64,000 nt of DNA, taken from assembly GCF_012843905.1 (NCBI RefSeq), contig NZ_JABAGC010000007.1, positions 1 through 64,000 of the forward strand, given 5' to 3'. This document shows positions 43,479 through 52,227 of this stretch, piece by piece; within the stretch, counting starts at the first letter, position 1; each line of letters starts with the position of its first letter. The position numbers and the translations under genes are program-made. Origin of the DNA: Clostridium sp. SM-530-WT-3G (lineage in GTDB: Bacteria > Bacillota > Clostridia > Clostridiales > Clostridiaceae). The notes under the pieces are model-generated. The model worked only from the letters and a program-made list of their open reading frames with translations. It was not told the DNA's origin and ran no database searches.

Positions 43479-44219
43479 ATGTATTTAATTAGTGCATGTT
43501 TGTGTGGAGTAAATTGCAAGTATAGTGGAGAAAATAATTTAAATGAAACATGTTTAAAATTATTAAGAGAAGGCAGAGCTCTACTTATTTGCCCTGAACA
43601 GTTAGGTGGATTGAGTACTCCAAGAAATCCAGCTGAATTAAAGGCTTCTGCAGAAGATGTTATAAATGGAAATGGAAAAGTTATTGATAACAAAGGAAAT
43701 GATGTTACAGAACAGTTTGTAAAAGGAGCGTATGAAGCATTAAATATAGCCCAAGAAACTGGAATAACAAAAGCAATATTAAAAGAAGGTAGTCCTTCGT
43801 GTGGTTGCAATTTAGTATACGATGGAACATTTTCAGGAAATAAAATTAGTGGTAGAGGTTTGACAGCTTATTTATTTGAACAGGAAGGGATTACTGTCTT
43901 TTCAGATGAAGATACTCAAACAAGTGATGAAAAGCTTGTTTATCTTGATAAATTTGATAGAGAAAAAGCTAAAAAGAGAAGGTTATTTAAATTATCAGAA
44001 GAAGATGAAGATGATGGAAATACTCAATATCTGGACTTAACTGAAAGTGTTCAAGGCATGTCAGATATGCCTCCCCAAGTGGAGAAAAATATAAAAAGAC
44101 TTATGATTTCACTGGCAAAAGACTTAATGGGATTTGAGGAAATAGATGAAATAGCTGAAGCTACTGGTTTTACATTAGAAGAAGTACAAAAAATAGTTGA
44201 TGAAGAATATAAAGAGTGA
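43479..44219 (+). CDS. DUF523-domain protein with C-terminal extension
   Basis: The protein has 246 residues. Residues 1 to about 145 are DUF523: YLISACLCGVNCKYSGENN, LLICPEQLGGLSTPRNPAE and LKEGSPSCGCNLVYDGTFSGNKISGRGLTAYLFEQEGI, with Cys clusters that probably bind a metal or cluster. A DUF523 protein is usually ~150 residues; the extra ~100 are acidic and end in DLMGFEEIDEIAEATGFTLEEVQKIVDEE, a helix-turn-helix-like stretch. The molecular function of the family is not established. The ATG follows AAAGGTAGG and copy C of the repeat. Confidence 0.85.
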   Translation: MYLISACLCGVNCKYSGENNLNETCLKLLREGRALLICPEQLGGLSTPRNPAELKASAEDVINGNGKVIDNKGNDVTEQFVKGAYEALNIAQETGITKAILKEGSPSCGCNLVYDGTFSGNKISGRGLTAYLFEQEGITVFSDEDTQTSDEKLVYLDKFDREKAKKRRLFKLSEEDEDDGNTQYLDLTESVQGMSDMPPQVEKNIKRLMISLAKDLMGFEEIDEIAEATGFTLEEVQKIVDEEYKE

Positions 44220-44471
44220 TTTTTTGGGGGGATTTGTATTTGATAAAAAAAATAATATATAATTACGAAAATACTAAAAAAATAATCATAAAAATTATAA
44301 AAGTATAATTCAACTAAATAATCTCTTTTACAAAAATATGTATGATATAATTTCATAGGATAAATATTATTTTGTTTAACAATAATAAGAATAGATAGAA
44401 ATGATTTGAAGTTATAATTTCATAAGCTTGAAATATAATATGTAGCTATTCATATTAATGTAGGAGGAACA
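44220..44471. other. intergenic, promoter region of the permease gene
   Basis: AT-rich, no gene and no clear terminator. A TATAAT box lies near 44345, upstream of the permease; its -35 is uncertain. GGAGG precedes the permease ATG. Confidence 0.35.
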
Positions 44472-45797
44472 ATGGAAGATAAAAAACTAAAGAAAGAAAT
44501 AAGTTTATTTATGGCTACTATGCTAGTATGTGGTAATATGATTGGTTCTGGAGTGTTTATGCTACCGGCAACTCTTGCACAAATTTCTGGACCTTTGGCA
44601 ACAATGATAGCATGGGTATTTACAACTATTGGTTCTATACTTATAGCAATTTCATTTGCTAATTTAGGATCAAAATATCCATCGACAGGTGGAGCTTATC
44701 AATATACTAAAGAAGCATTTGGAGAATTTGCAGGATTTCTTAGTGCATGGTTATATTGGAATGGATCGTGGATTGGAAATGCAGCAATTATGGTTTCTAT
44801 TGTAAGTTATTGTACAGCACTTATTCCAGCACTTCAAAATCCATTAGTATCTATAATATTTATAAGCGTAATATTGTGGGCAATTACTATTTTGAATATT
44901 GTTGGAGTTAAGCAAGCTGGAAAGATTCAAAGTTTTGTTACTGTTTTTAAAATAGCATTTTTTGCTTTATTTATAATAGTTGCATTTTTAAATTTTGATA
45001 GTATTAATTTAATGCCTCTTGCACCAGAAGGAAAAGGTCTTTCAACAGTTTCTCTGGCAGCGACATCAACTTTATGGGGATTTATAGGATTAGAAAGTTC
45101 AACAATTACAGCAGGAGAACTTAAAGATCCAGAAAAGAATGTTAAAAAGAGTACTATTTATGGTTTAATAATTTCTGCAATAATATACATATTAATTAGT
45201 GTAGGCTGTATGGGAGCAATGTCTAATAGTGAGTTAGCTATGAGTGGAGCACCACTTACAGATATTTTAACAAGAGATCTTGGAAGTGGTATAGGTAAAA
45301 TCCTTAGTATTGCAGTAGTTATATGTATTTTAGGAACTACAATAGGATGGATTTTATCAACTGCAAGAGTATCATTTGCAGCTGGTGAAGATGGAGTATT
45401 TCCAAAATTCTTTGGGAAATTAAGCCCTAAGTATGGAACTCCTGTTAATTCACTTATAATTGGTTCTGTATTAGTTAATATTTTATTAATTATGAATTAT
45501 CAAAAAGGAATGGTATCTGCATTTACATTTATGACAATTTTAGCGACACTATCATTCTTACCAGTATATCTTTTAACTGTGGCTGCTGATATTATGCTTA
45601 TGTTTAAAGATCAAAAAAATATTACATTAAAGATTTTTATTAAGAAATCAATTGTGCCTTTATTAGCATTTGCATATAGCATTTGGACTATATATGGTTC
45701 TGGAGCAGAAACTGTTATGTGGGGCTTTATACTAATGCTTTTAGGAATACCATTTTATATTTATAATTATCATAAAAATAAAGACGTTAGTGATTAA
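44472..45797 (+). CDS. APC-superfamily amino acid permease
   Basis: A 12-helix transporter of 441 residues. Helix 1 has GNMIGSGVFMLPATLA, whose GSG turn binds the substrate backbone. NLGSKYPSTGGAYQYTKEAFGEFAGFLSAWLYW is the helix 2-3 signature, and ATSTLWGFIGLESSTITAGELKDPEKNVKKS lies at helix 6. These features resemble the AdiC/PotE basic amino acid-amine antiporter branch, so arginine, ornithine, lysine or a diamine is a plausible substrate (inference). No decarboxylase is adjacent to settle it. A terminator follows. Confidence 0.9.
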   Translation: MEDKKLKKEISLFMATMLVCGNMIGSGVFMLPATLAQISGPLATMIAWVFTTIGSILIAISFANLGSKYPSTGGAYQYTKEAFGEFAGFLSAWLYWNGSWIGNAAIMVSIVSYCTALIPALQNPLVSIIFISVILWAITILNIVGVKQAGKIQSFVTVFKIAFFALFIIVAFLNFDSINLMPLAPEGKGLSTVSLAATSTLWGFIGLESSTITAGELKDPEKNVKKSTIYGLIISAIIYILISVGCMGAMSNSELAMSGAPLTDILTRDLGSGIGKILSIAVVICILGTTIGWILSTARVSFAAGEDGVFPKFFGKLSPKYGTPVNSLIIGSVLVNILLIMNYQKGMVSAFTFMTILATLSFLPVYLLTVAADIMLMFKDQKNITLKIFIKKSIVPLLAFAYSIWTIYGSGAETVMWGFILMLLGIPFYIYNYHKNKDVSD

Positions 45798-45807
45798 GTA
45801 TAAATTT

Positions 45808-45843
45808 AGAACTATCTTATTTAAAGTAGGATAGTTCTTTTTT
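45808..45843 (+). terminator. terminator of the permease gene
   Basis: AGAACTATC (45808-45816) pairs with GATAGTTCT (45830-45838), then a T-run. Confidence 0.88.
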
Positions 45844-45885
45844 GTGATAAAATATAGTAATAAGATTTATTTTGAGGTGAGTTTT

Positions 45886-46419
45886 TTGAGTAAAGGAAAA
45901 TTACAAGTAATTGATAAGAAAGATTTTAATAGTTTTTTTAAAGTTATGAAAAAGTCTTTTCCAGAAATAGAAAGACGTACTTTTGAAGGGCAGAAAAGCT
46001 TATTTGATAATGATAAATATAAAGTATTAGGGTATAAGAATGAAGATAATGAGGTAGAAGCCTTTATTGCTTATTGGGAATTTGATGATTTTGTTTTTGT
46101 TGAACATTTTGCAGTTGATGAAAAATTAAGGGGTAAAGGAGTAGGAAGTGAAATAATAAAACAATTATTAATGAAATTTAATAAGAATATTATTTTAGAA
46201 GTTGAGCATCCTGAAGATAAAAATTCAATTAGAAGAATTGAATTTTATAAAAGGATGAATATGAATTTGAATGAACATGAATATGTACAACCTCCATTAC
46301 AGGAAGGAAAAGAACTTTTACCACTTAAAATAATGAGTTATCCTAATGCTATTGATGAAAAGGAATTTTGTAAAATCAGAAAAGAAATATATGATAATGT
46401 CTATAAATTCAAGGATTAG
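45886..46419 (+). CDS. GNAT-family N-acetyltransferase
   Basis: The protein has 177 residues. FVFVEHFAVDEKLRGKGVGSEIIKQLL is the acetyl-CoA-binding motif A (RGKGVG pyrophosphate loop), followed by NIILEVEHPEDKNSIRRIEFYKRMNM as motif B. The acceptor is unknown. The frame opens at GTG 45844 inside the preceding terminator, with no ribosome site. TTG at 45886 has GAGGTGA five bases upstream and is the credible start. A small terminator overlaps its stop codon. It is a single gene. Confidence 0.9.
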   Translation: MSKGKLQVIDKKDFNSFFKVMKKSFPEIERRTFEGQKSLFDNDKYKVLGYKNEDNEVEAFIAYWEFDDFVFVEHFAVDEKLRGKGVGSEIIKQLLMKFNKNIILEVEHPEDKNSIRRIEFYKRMNMNLNEHEYVQPPLQEGKELLPLKIMSYPNAIDEKEFCKIRKEIYDNVYKFKD

Positions 46420-46436
46420 TTAATCCTTGTTTTTTA
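46410..46436 (+). terminator. terminator overlapping the acetyltransferase stop
   Basis: CAAGGATTA (46410-46418) pairs with TAATCCTTG (46421-46429), then TTTTTT. Confidence 0.8.
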
Positions 46437-46620
46437 TTATTAGAATATATATGAAAACTTATTGAGAAATATGGAGTATCATTTTAGTGTGAAAATTAAA
46501 GTTTTTGATATATTTGGAAAGTAATATAGAAGTTAAAATCAAGCATATATTGAAAAAAATAAATAATATTAGGCTATAATGATATTAATAATTGATTACT
46601 AGAAACAAGGAGGATAAATT

Positions 46621-47844
46621 ATGAGGATACTACATACGGCAGACTGGCATTTAGGAAAAAATCTTGAAGGTCAAAGTAGAATGGATGAACAGGAATTATT
46701 TTTAAATGATTTTGTTGATATAGTTGAAAAAAATAATATAGATCTTATTATAATCGCAGGTGATATTTATGATAGTTCAAATCCACCTGCAAGGGCTGAA
46801 AAGATGTTTTATGATACATTAAAGAAATTATCACGAAATGGAGAAAGAATTACACTTGTTATTGCAGGAAATCATGATAGTCCAGAAAGACTTGTTGCTG
46901 CTGGTCCTTTAGCACGAGAACATGGGATTATCATGGTTGGAACACCTAAAACAGTAGTATCTTGTGGAGAATATGGCAAGAATAAAGTATTAGCTTCAGG
47001 TGAGGGATATTTAGAAATTGAAATCAATAATGAGAAAAGTGTTATTTTAACAGTTCCATATCCTAGTGAAAAGAGATTAAATGAAATTATATATGATGGT
47101 ATGGATGATGATGAAGAAAAAGCAAAATCATATAGTGATAGAATTTTTTTGTTATTTAATGAATTAAAAAAACATTATAAAAAAGATACGATAAATTTAG
47201 TAGTATCGCATCTTTTTGCAATGGGGAGTGAAGAAGGCGGGTCAGAAAGAAGTATTCAACTTGGAGGAAGTTATATTGTTGATGGGAGATGTTTTCCACA
47301 AGAAGCTCAATATATTGCATTAGGGCATGTACATAAGCCTCAGATTGTTCCTGGAACTAATAAAAGAGCTAGATATTGTGGTTCACCAATTCATTATAAT
47401 AAAAAAGAAATTAATTTTGAAAAGAAATGTTTCATAATAGATGTAAAAGCAAATGAAGAATGTTGTGTTGAAGAAGTGAAGATGAAAGTATATAAACCTA
47501 TAGAAATATGGAAATGCATAAGTATTGAAGATGCTATAGAAAAATGTAGAGAAAATAGTGAAAGAAGCTGTTGGGTTTATTTAGAGATAGAAACAGACAG
47601 GTATATAAGAGAAGATGAAATAAAGCAAATGAAATCTTATAAGGAAGATATTTTAGAAATAATGCCTAAGATAAAAAATAATGATAATGAAGAAAAGGAA
47701 ATTGAAAATTTAAGTGAAAAACCATTTAAAGAAATATTTAAGGAATTTTATAAGAAAGAAAGAGACGTGGAACCACAGGAAGAAGTTATAGATTTACTTT
47801 TATCAATAATAAATGAAGAAGGTGATGATGATGAAACCAATTAA
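46621..47844 (+). CDS. sbcD: exonuclease SbcD subunit
   Basis: The 407-residue nuclease subunit of SbcCD, the bacterial Mre11. It opens hairpins and trims DNA ends. Metallophosphoesterase motifs run MRILHTADWHLGKNLEG, IIIAGDIYDSSNPPA, VIAGNHDSPERLVAAG, VSHLFAMG and ALGHVHKPQ. All metal ligands are present. A C-terminal capping region follows. The gene overlaps sbcC by 14 bases, so the two are translationally coupled. The ATG follows AGGAGG. Confidence 0.95.
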   Translation: MRILHTADWHLGKNLEGQSRMDEQELFLNDFVDIVEKNNIDLIIIAGDIYDSSNPPARAEKMFYDTLKKLSRNGERITLVIAGNHDSPERLVAAGPLAREHGIIMVGTPKTVVSCGEYGKNKVLASGEGYLEIEINNEKSVILTVPYPSEKRLNEIIYDGMDDDEEKAKSYSDRIFLLFNELKKHYKKDTINLVVSHLFAMGSEEGGSERSIQLGGSYIVDGRCFPQEAQYIALGHVHKPQIVPGTNKRARYCGSPIHYNKKEINFEKKCFIIDVKANEECCVEEVKMKVYKPIEIWKCISIEDAIEKCRENSERSCWVYLEIETDRYIREDEIKQMKSYKEDILEIMPKIKNNDNEEKEIENLSEKPFKEIFKEFYKKERDVEPQEEVIDLLLSIINEEGDDDETN

Positions 47845-50800
47845 GCTTAAAATAAAGGGATTAAACAGCTTTATTGAAGAACAGACTATTGATTTTGAAA
47901 AGCTAGGAAGTAGAGGTCTGTTTGGAATTTTTGGACCTACAGGAAGTGGAAAATCTACTGTATTGGATGGAATAACATTAGCTTTATACGGAAATGTTGC
48001 AAGAAAGAGTAGTAATTTCATAAATACAAATTGCGAAAAAATGAGTGTATACTTTGAATTTCAAGTATCATTATCTGAAGTTAAGAAATATGCTGTAGAT
48101 AGAGAATTTAAGAGAACTAATAATTCCATAAGAGCTGGAAAGTGTAAGATTGTTGATATAACTAACGTGGAAGAAAAAGAAGTATTAGCCGATGGAGTAA
48201 AATCTTTAAATAAGAAAGTTGAAGAAATTATAGGATTAAATTTAGAAGATTTCACAAGGACTGTAGTCTTACCTCAAGGGAAATTTAGCGAATTTTTAAA
48301 GCTTGAAGGTAAAGAAAGAAGAGAAATGCTTGAGAGATTATTTAATCTTCAAAAGTACGGAGATGAACTTTCTCAAAAACTATATTCTAAAATTGCACAA
48401 GAAAAAAGCGAAAGCAGTGTTTTAAGCGGTCAACTTAAAGGCTTTGAGGATATAAGTGAGGAAGTATTAAATAATAAAGTTAGTAGTCGCATTGAGATAG
48501 AAAAGCAGCTTAATAAATTGGATAAAGAGTTAAAAAGTGCAATTAATAAATATAATGAAAGTCAGGAGTTATTAAACTATCAATTAGAACTTTCAAAATA
48601 TAAAGAAGAACAAATTAAACTTATTAAACAAGAGCAAAGTATAGATGAAAAAGCTAAGAAAATAAAAACAGGTGAAAGTGCTAACAAGGTACTTCCATAT
48701 ATAAATGCTTATGAAGATACTCTAAAGAAGAGTGAAGAAAATAAAAAAGAACTTTCTAATTGGAAAATACAACTTGAATCTATAATTAGGGAAAAAGAAG
48801 AAATTACAAAGAATTGGATTGAGACAAAAAAGGAAAAAGATGATAAACTGCCTAAACTTATAGTTGATGAAGAAAAAGCTAAGAAGGCATTAGAAGAAAG
48901 TAAGTATTTAAAGAATATAGAAAATAATATAGATTATATTAAAAAATCAATTAGTCAATTGAAAGAGAAACTTGATAAAGGTAATGAAAGTTTAAATAAA
49001 CTAAATTCAATAAACTCAGAGAAAACTTTAAGTCTTAAAAATTTTGAAGAAGAATATGAGTCTTTAAAAATAGATGAAGAATTTAAGCAAAAAGTACAAG
49101 AAGGTTTAATTTTTGAGGAAAATAAAGCTAGAATTAATAATGTATTAACAAAACAAAATGATAAGAAGCTAATTATAGATAAAGAAATTGAGAATATAAC
49201 AAGAGAAGGAATTAAACTAAAAGAAAGTTTACAAACAATCGATGATTCTTTAAAAGCCAAAGAGGAAATATTAGAGTCTCTAGTAAAAAATTGTCCTGGT
49301 GAGCAAAAAGATATAATAAAATTAAATCAGATTATATTGCAAAATGAACAGAAATGGGAAGTATATAATAAATTACAATCAGAAATTAAAGAGATAGAAG
49401 AAAAATTAATAATTATTAAATCTGAGAATAAGAATAATAAAAATCTTTTAAATAATAAAAAGTCAGAGTTAGATAAGATTAGAGAATTTCATAAAGAAAA
49501 AGTTAAAGAAGAGTTGGCTCATAGGCTTAGAGAAGAACTTAAAGAGGGGGATATATGCCCTGTATGCGGATCTACTCATCATATTAAGAAAAATATTAAT
49601 GATGTTTTTATAGGAAATATTTCAGAATTGGAAGAAAAAATAAAAAGATTAGAGGAGGAAGTAAACAATATAAATATAAGTATAGCTAAAGAAATGGCTG
49701 ATATATCTAATTTTGAAAATCGAATAATAGAAAACAAAGATGAAATAAAGAAACTTGGTAACGAGTTTAAGGAGAAAACAGTTGATGAGTTGAAGAATGA
49801 AGCATTAAGATTTGAAAAAGCTATAACTGAATATAATGATAAGAAAGAAAGTCTAGAAAAAGAAATTAATAATTTAAAGATAAATCAAAAAGAACAAGAT
49901 GGTGAAATAAAAGCACTTAGAGCAAAACTCAGATCAGGACAGAATCAATTAAAGTCTATTGAAAATGAAATAAATGAAAGTAAAACAGAGTATGCTGAAG
50001 TAGAAAGTAAACTTAATGATTTGATACAAGAAACCAAAGTTAAGGAATTCAAAGAGGAAAATGAAAAGATAAAATCTATAGAAATCAAAAGAGATAAAAT
50101 ATCAAAATATATAAAAGAACTTAGAGAAAGTATAAAACTTCTTGAAGAAAATAAAGAGAAGACAGTACAAGAATTAACTAAAATAAATGAAGAAATTATA
50201 AAAAGTAATTCAGACTTGCAGAGTTTTGAGAATAATAGAAAAGAGAAGATTGAGTCTATAAGAAGTAATGTGGGAGAAGAAAGTGATATAGAAGGACTTC
50301 TATCTAAAATACAGGATAGTATAATAAAAATTAATAATTTATTTGAAAAGCTTGACAAAAATAAAAATGAGGCTGAAGACAAGTTTGTTAAGTGCAAAGA
50401 AAAAGTAATATCCCTTGATTATAATAATGCTTCGTTAGAAGAAAGACTTAAGGTTGATAAAGAAAAAGCATATAAAGAGTGTGAGGCTGAAGGATTTTTG
50501 GAATTTGAGGATGTTAAAGAGAATATAATAGATAAATTTACAATAGAAAGTTATAAAAAGGAGGTAGAAGTATATAAAGCAACTGTATCAAAGATAAATG
50601 GACTTATAGAAAGCTTATTAAATAAGATAGATAACAGAAGTATAAGTGAAGAAGAATTTAATAGTATTAAGAATTTGAAAGAAGATAAAGAATATAATGT
50701 AAATCAAGTAAAAGAAGAAAAGATAAAGATAATGGAAGAAATAAGAAATATAAAAGAAAAACTTGATAAGCAAAAAGAACTTTTAGAAAGTCAGAAAAAA

Positions 50801-51322
50801 CTTGAGCATAAATTATCTTTATTAAGTGATTTAGAAAAGTTATTTAAGGGAAAGAAGTTTGTTGAATTTGTTGCTTCTTATCAACTTAAATATGTATCTA
50901 TTGAAGCTTCAAAAAGGCTTAAAGAAATAACACATGGAAACTATGGTCTTGAAGTTGATGAAGATGGGAAATTTATAATACGTGATTATAAAAATGGTGG
51001 AGTGGCAAGAGATGCATCTACATTATCAGGAGGAGAAACATTCCTTGCTTCGTTATCACTAGCTCTGGCACTTTCAGCACAGATACAGCTTAAGGGGACT
51101 GCTCCATTAGAATTATTTTTCTTAGATGAAGGTTTTGGAACACTTGATGATGAGCTTTTAGAAGTGGTTATGAGTTCATTAGAGCAGATTCATAATGATA
51201 AATTAAGAATTGGAATTATTAGTCATGTTGAAAGTATAAAAAATAGAGTTCCAGTAAAATTAATGGTAAGCCCTGCTGAAAGTGGAATGGGAGGAAGCAA
51301 AGTGAAAATTGAAGTGAGTTAA
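47831..51322 (+). CDS. sbcC: exonuclease SbcC subunit (SMC-like ATPase)
   Basis: The 1163-residue bacterial Rad50. Walker A is IFGPTGSGKSTVLDG near residue 35. A very long coiled coil runs from about 190 to 1000, broken in the middle by the zinc hook CPVCGS near residue 577, which links two molecules. The C-terminal lobe has TLSGGETFLASLSLALALS (signature) and LFFLDEGFGTLDDE (Walker B). ATG 47813 is also in frame but lies further inside sbcD; ATG 47831 has GAAGG eight bases upstream and begins MKPIKLKIKGLNSF as expected. It supplies the ATP-driven clamp for SbcD. Confidence 0.95.
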   Translation: MKPIKLKIKGLNSFIEEQTIDFEKLGSRGLFGIFGPTGSGKSTVLDGITLALYGNVARKSSNFINTNCEKMSVYFEFQVSLSEVKKYAVDREFKRTNNSIRAGKCKIVDITNVEEKEVLADGVKSLNKKVEEIIGLNLEDFTRTVVLPQGKFSEFLKLEGKERREMLERLFNLQKYGDELSQKLYSKIAQEKSESSVLSGQLKGFEDISEEVLNNKVSSRIEIEKQLNKLDKELKSAINKYNESQELLNYQLELSKYKEEQIKLIKQEQSIDEKAKKIKTGESANKVLPYINAYEDTLKKSEENKKELSNWKIQLESIIREKEEITKNWIETKKEKDDKLPKLIVDEEKAKKALEESKYLKNIENNIDYIKKSISQLKEKLDKGNESLNKLNSINSEKTLSLKNFEEEYESLKIDEEFKQKVQEGLIFEENKARINNVLTKQNDKKLIIDKEIENITREGIKLKESLQTIDDSLKAKEEILESLVKNCPGEQKDIIKLNQIILQNEQKWEVYNKLQSEIKEIEEKLIIIKSENKNNKNLLNNKKSELDKIREFHKEKVKEELAHRLREELKEGDICPVCGSTHHIKKNINDVFIGNISELEEKIKRLEEEVNNINISIAKEMADISNFENRIIENKDEIKKLGNEFKEKTVDELKNEALRFEKAITEYNDKKESLEKEINNLKINQKEQDGEIKALRAKLRSGQNQLKSIENEINESKTEYAEVESKLNDLIQETKVKEFKEENEKIKSIEIKRDKISKYIKELRESIKLLEENKEKTVQELTKINEEIIKSNSDLQSFENNRKEKIESIRSNVGEESDIEGLLSKIQDSIIKINNLFEKLDKNKNEAEDKFVKCKEKVISLDYNNASLEERLKVDKEKAYKECEAEGFLEFEDVKENIIDKFTIESYKKEVEVYKATVSKINGLIESLLNKIDNRSISEEEFNSIKNLKEDKEYNVNQVKEEKIKIMEEIRNIKEKLDKQKELLESQKKLEHKLSLLSDLEKLFKGKKFVEFVASYQLKYVSIEASKRLKEITHGNYGLEVDEDGKFIIRDYKNGGVARDASTLSGGETFLASLSLALALSAQIQLKGTAPLELFFLDEGFGTLDDELLEVVMSSLEQIHNDKLRIGIISHVESIKNRVPVKLMVSPAESGMGGSKVKIEVS

Positions 51323-51413
51323 TTATTTTCTTATTCGTGAATAAAAATCTCCTAAATGAGAAATAATTAGAAAATAACAACTAATTATTAATTTATAAGG
51401 AGTGTTTTATTAA

Positions 51414-52001
51414 ATGGAAGAATTAGTTTTAAATAAAAGATTGAATAATGTTACTCATGGAGCAAAGAAAGTTAGAAAAAAAGGTAAGATTCCTGGAATA
51501 TTATATGGAAAAAAACTTGGAAATCTAATGTTTGAAATTGGAGAAATGGATCTTATAAAAGAAGTTGAATCAACTGGTCAACATGGTGTTGTAAGTTTTG
51601 ATATAGATGGATATAGTGGCACAGCTTTAATTAAGGAAATTCAAAAAGATCCTATAACCCATAAACCAATGCATGTGGATTTAGAAGAAATATATAATGG
51701 CAAGGAAGTTGTAACAGAAATCCCTATTAAGTATCATGGAAAAGAATTTTTAGAAAAGAAAGGTGTAATACTTCAAACACAGAAAGATTATGTAAAAGTT
51801 TCTGGTAAGCCAGAATATCTTCCAAAGTTTATAGATTTAGATGTATCAGGAGCAGCAACAGGAAGTGTTTATACTTTAGCAGATTTAGAGATTGCCAGTG
51901 AAATATCAATTGTTGATGAACTACAATCTGTTTGTGCTTCAGTTGTTAATGAGCAGTTTATAACTAGTGGTGAAGAAGATGATGATGGTAATATTGAATA
52001 A
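51414..52001 (+). CDS. ribosomal protein L25 / general stress protein Ctc
   Basis: A 195-residue two-domain L25 of the TL5/CTC type. It binds 5S rRNA in the large ribosomal subunit. The N-terminal part (LNKRLNNVTHGAKKVRKKGKIPGILYGKK) is the RNA-binding barrel, and DPITHKPMHVDLEEIYNGKEVVTEIPIKYHGK leads into the C-terminal beta domain. The end is acidic (GEEDDDGNIE). AAGGAG stands upstream of the ATG. It is a single gene with a strong hairpin 50 bp after its stop. Confidence 0.93.
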   Translation: MEELVLNKRLNNVTHGAKKVRKKGKIPGILYGKKLGNLMFEIGEMDLIKEVESTGQHGVVSFDIDGYSGTALIKEIQKDPITHKPMHVDLEEIYNGKEVVTEIPIKYHGKEFLEKKGVILQTQKDYVKVSGKPEYLPKFIDLDVSGAATGSVYTLADLEIASEISIVDELQSVCASVVNEQFITSGEEDDDGNIE

Positions 52002-52053
52002 AAAAATTTATTTTTATTAAAATTTCTGTTATTTAACTAATGCAATTTTTAAA

Positions 52054-52097
52054 TTTATTAGATATACTTATAAATGAAAGTATATCTAATAAATGTT
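52054..52097 (+). terminator. 16-bp hairpin terminator after L25
   Basis: Perfect arms 52054-52069 (TTTATTAGATATACTT) and 52078-52093 across eight bases, then TGTTTTC. Its presence shows that the in-frame ATG at 52093 is not the phosphoglucomutase start. Confidence 0.75.
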
Positions 52098-52227
52098 TTC
52101 TCATGATAATATAAGGTTTACATATTTAAAATTTGAAAAAAATACAAATACAGCCAAAAAGGTATTTTTAAAAGTAGGTAAATATTGTATAATAATAAAT
52201 GAGAAAAAATCGGGAGGGAAACTTATA

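Noticed and set aside
20741-43500. CRISPR array at the AGTTAAC repeats
   Set aside because: The repeats are 7-8 bp, contiguous and inverted, without regular 30-40 bp spacers, and no cas gene is in the window.
52093-52227. N-terminal 45-residue extension of phosphoglucomutase
   Set aside because: The upstream ATG lies in a terminator stem and the extension matches nothing in the family; ATG 52228 has a strong ribosome site.
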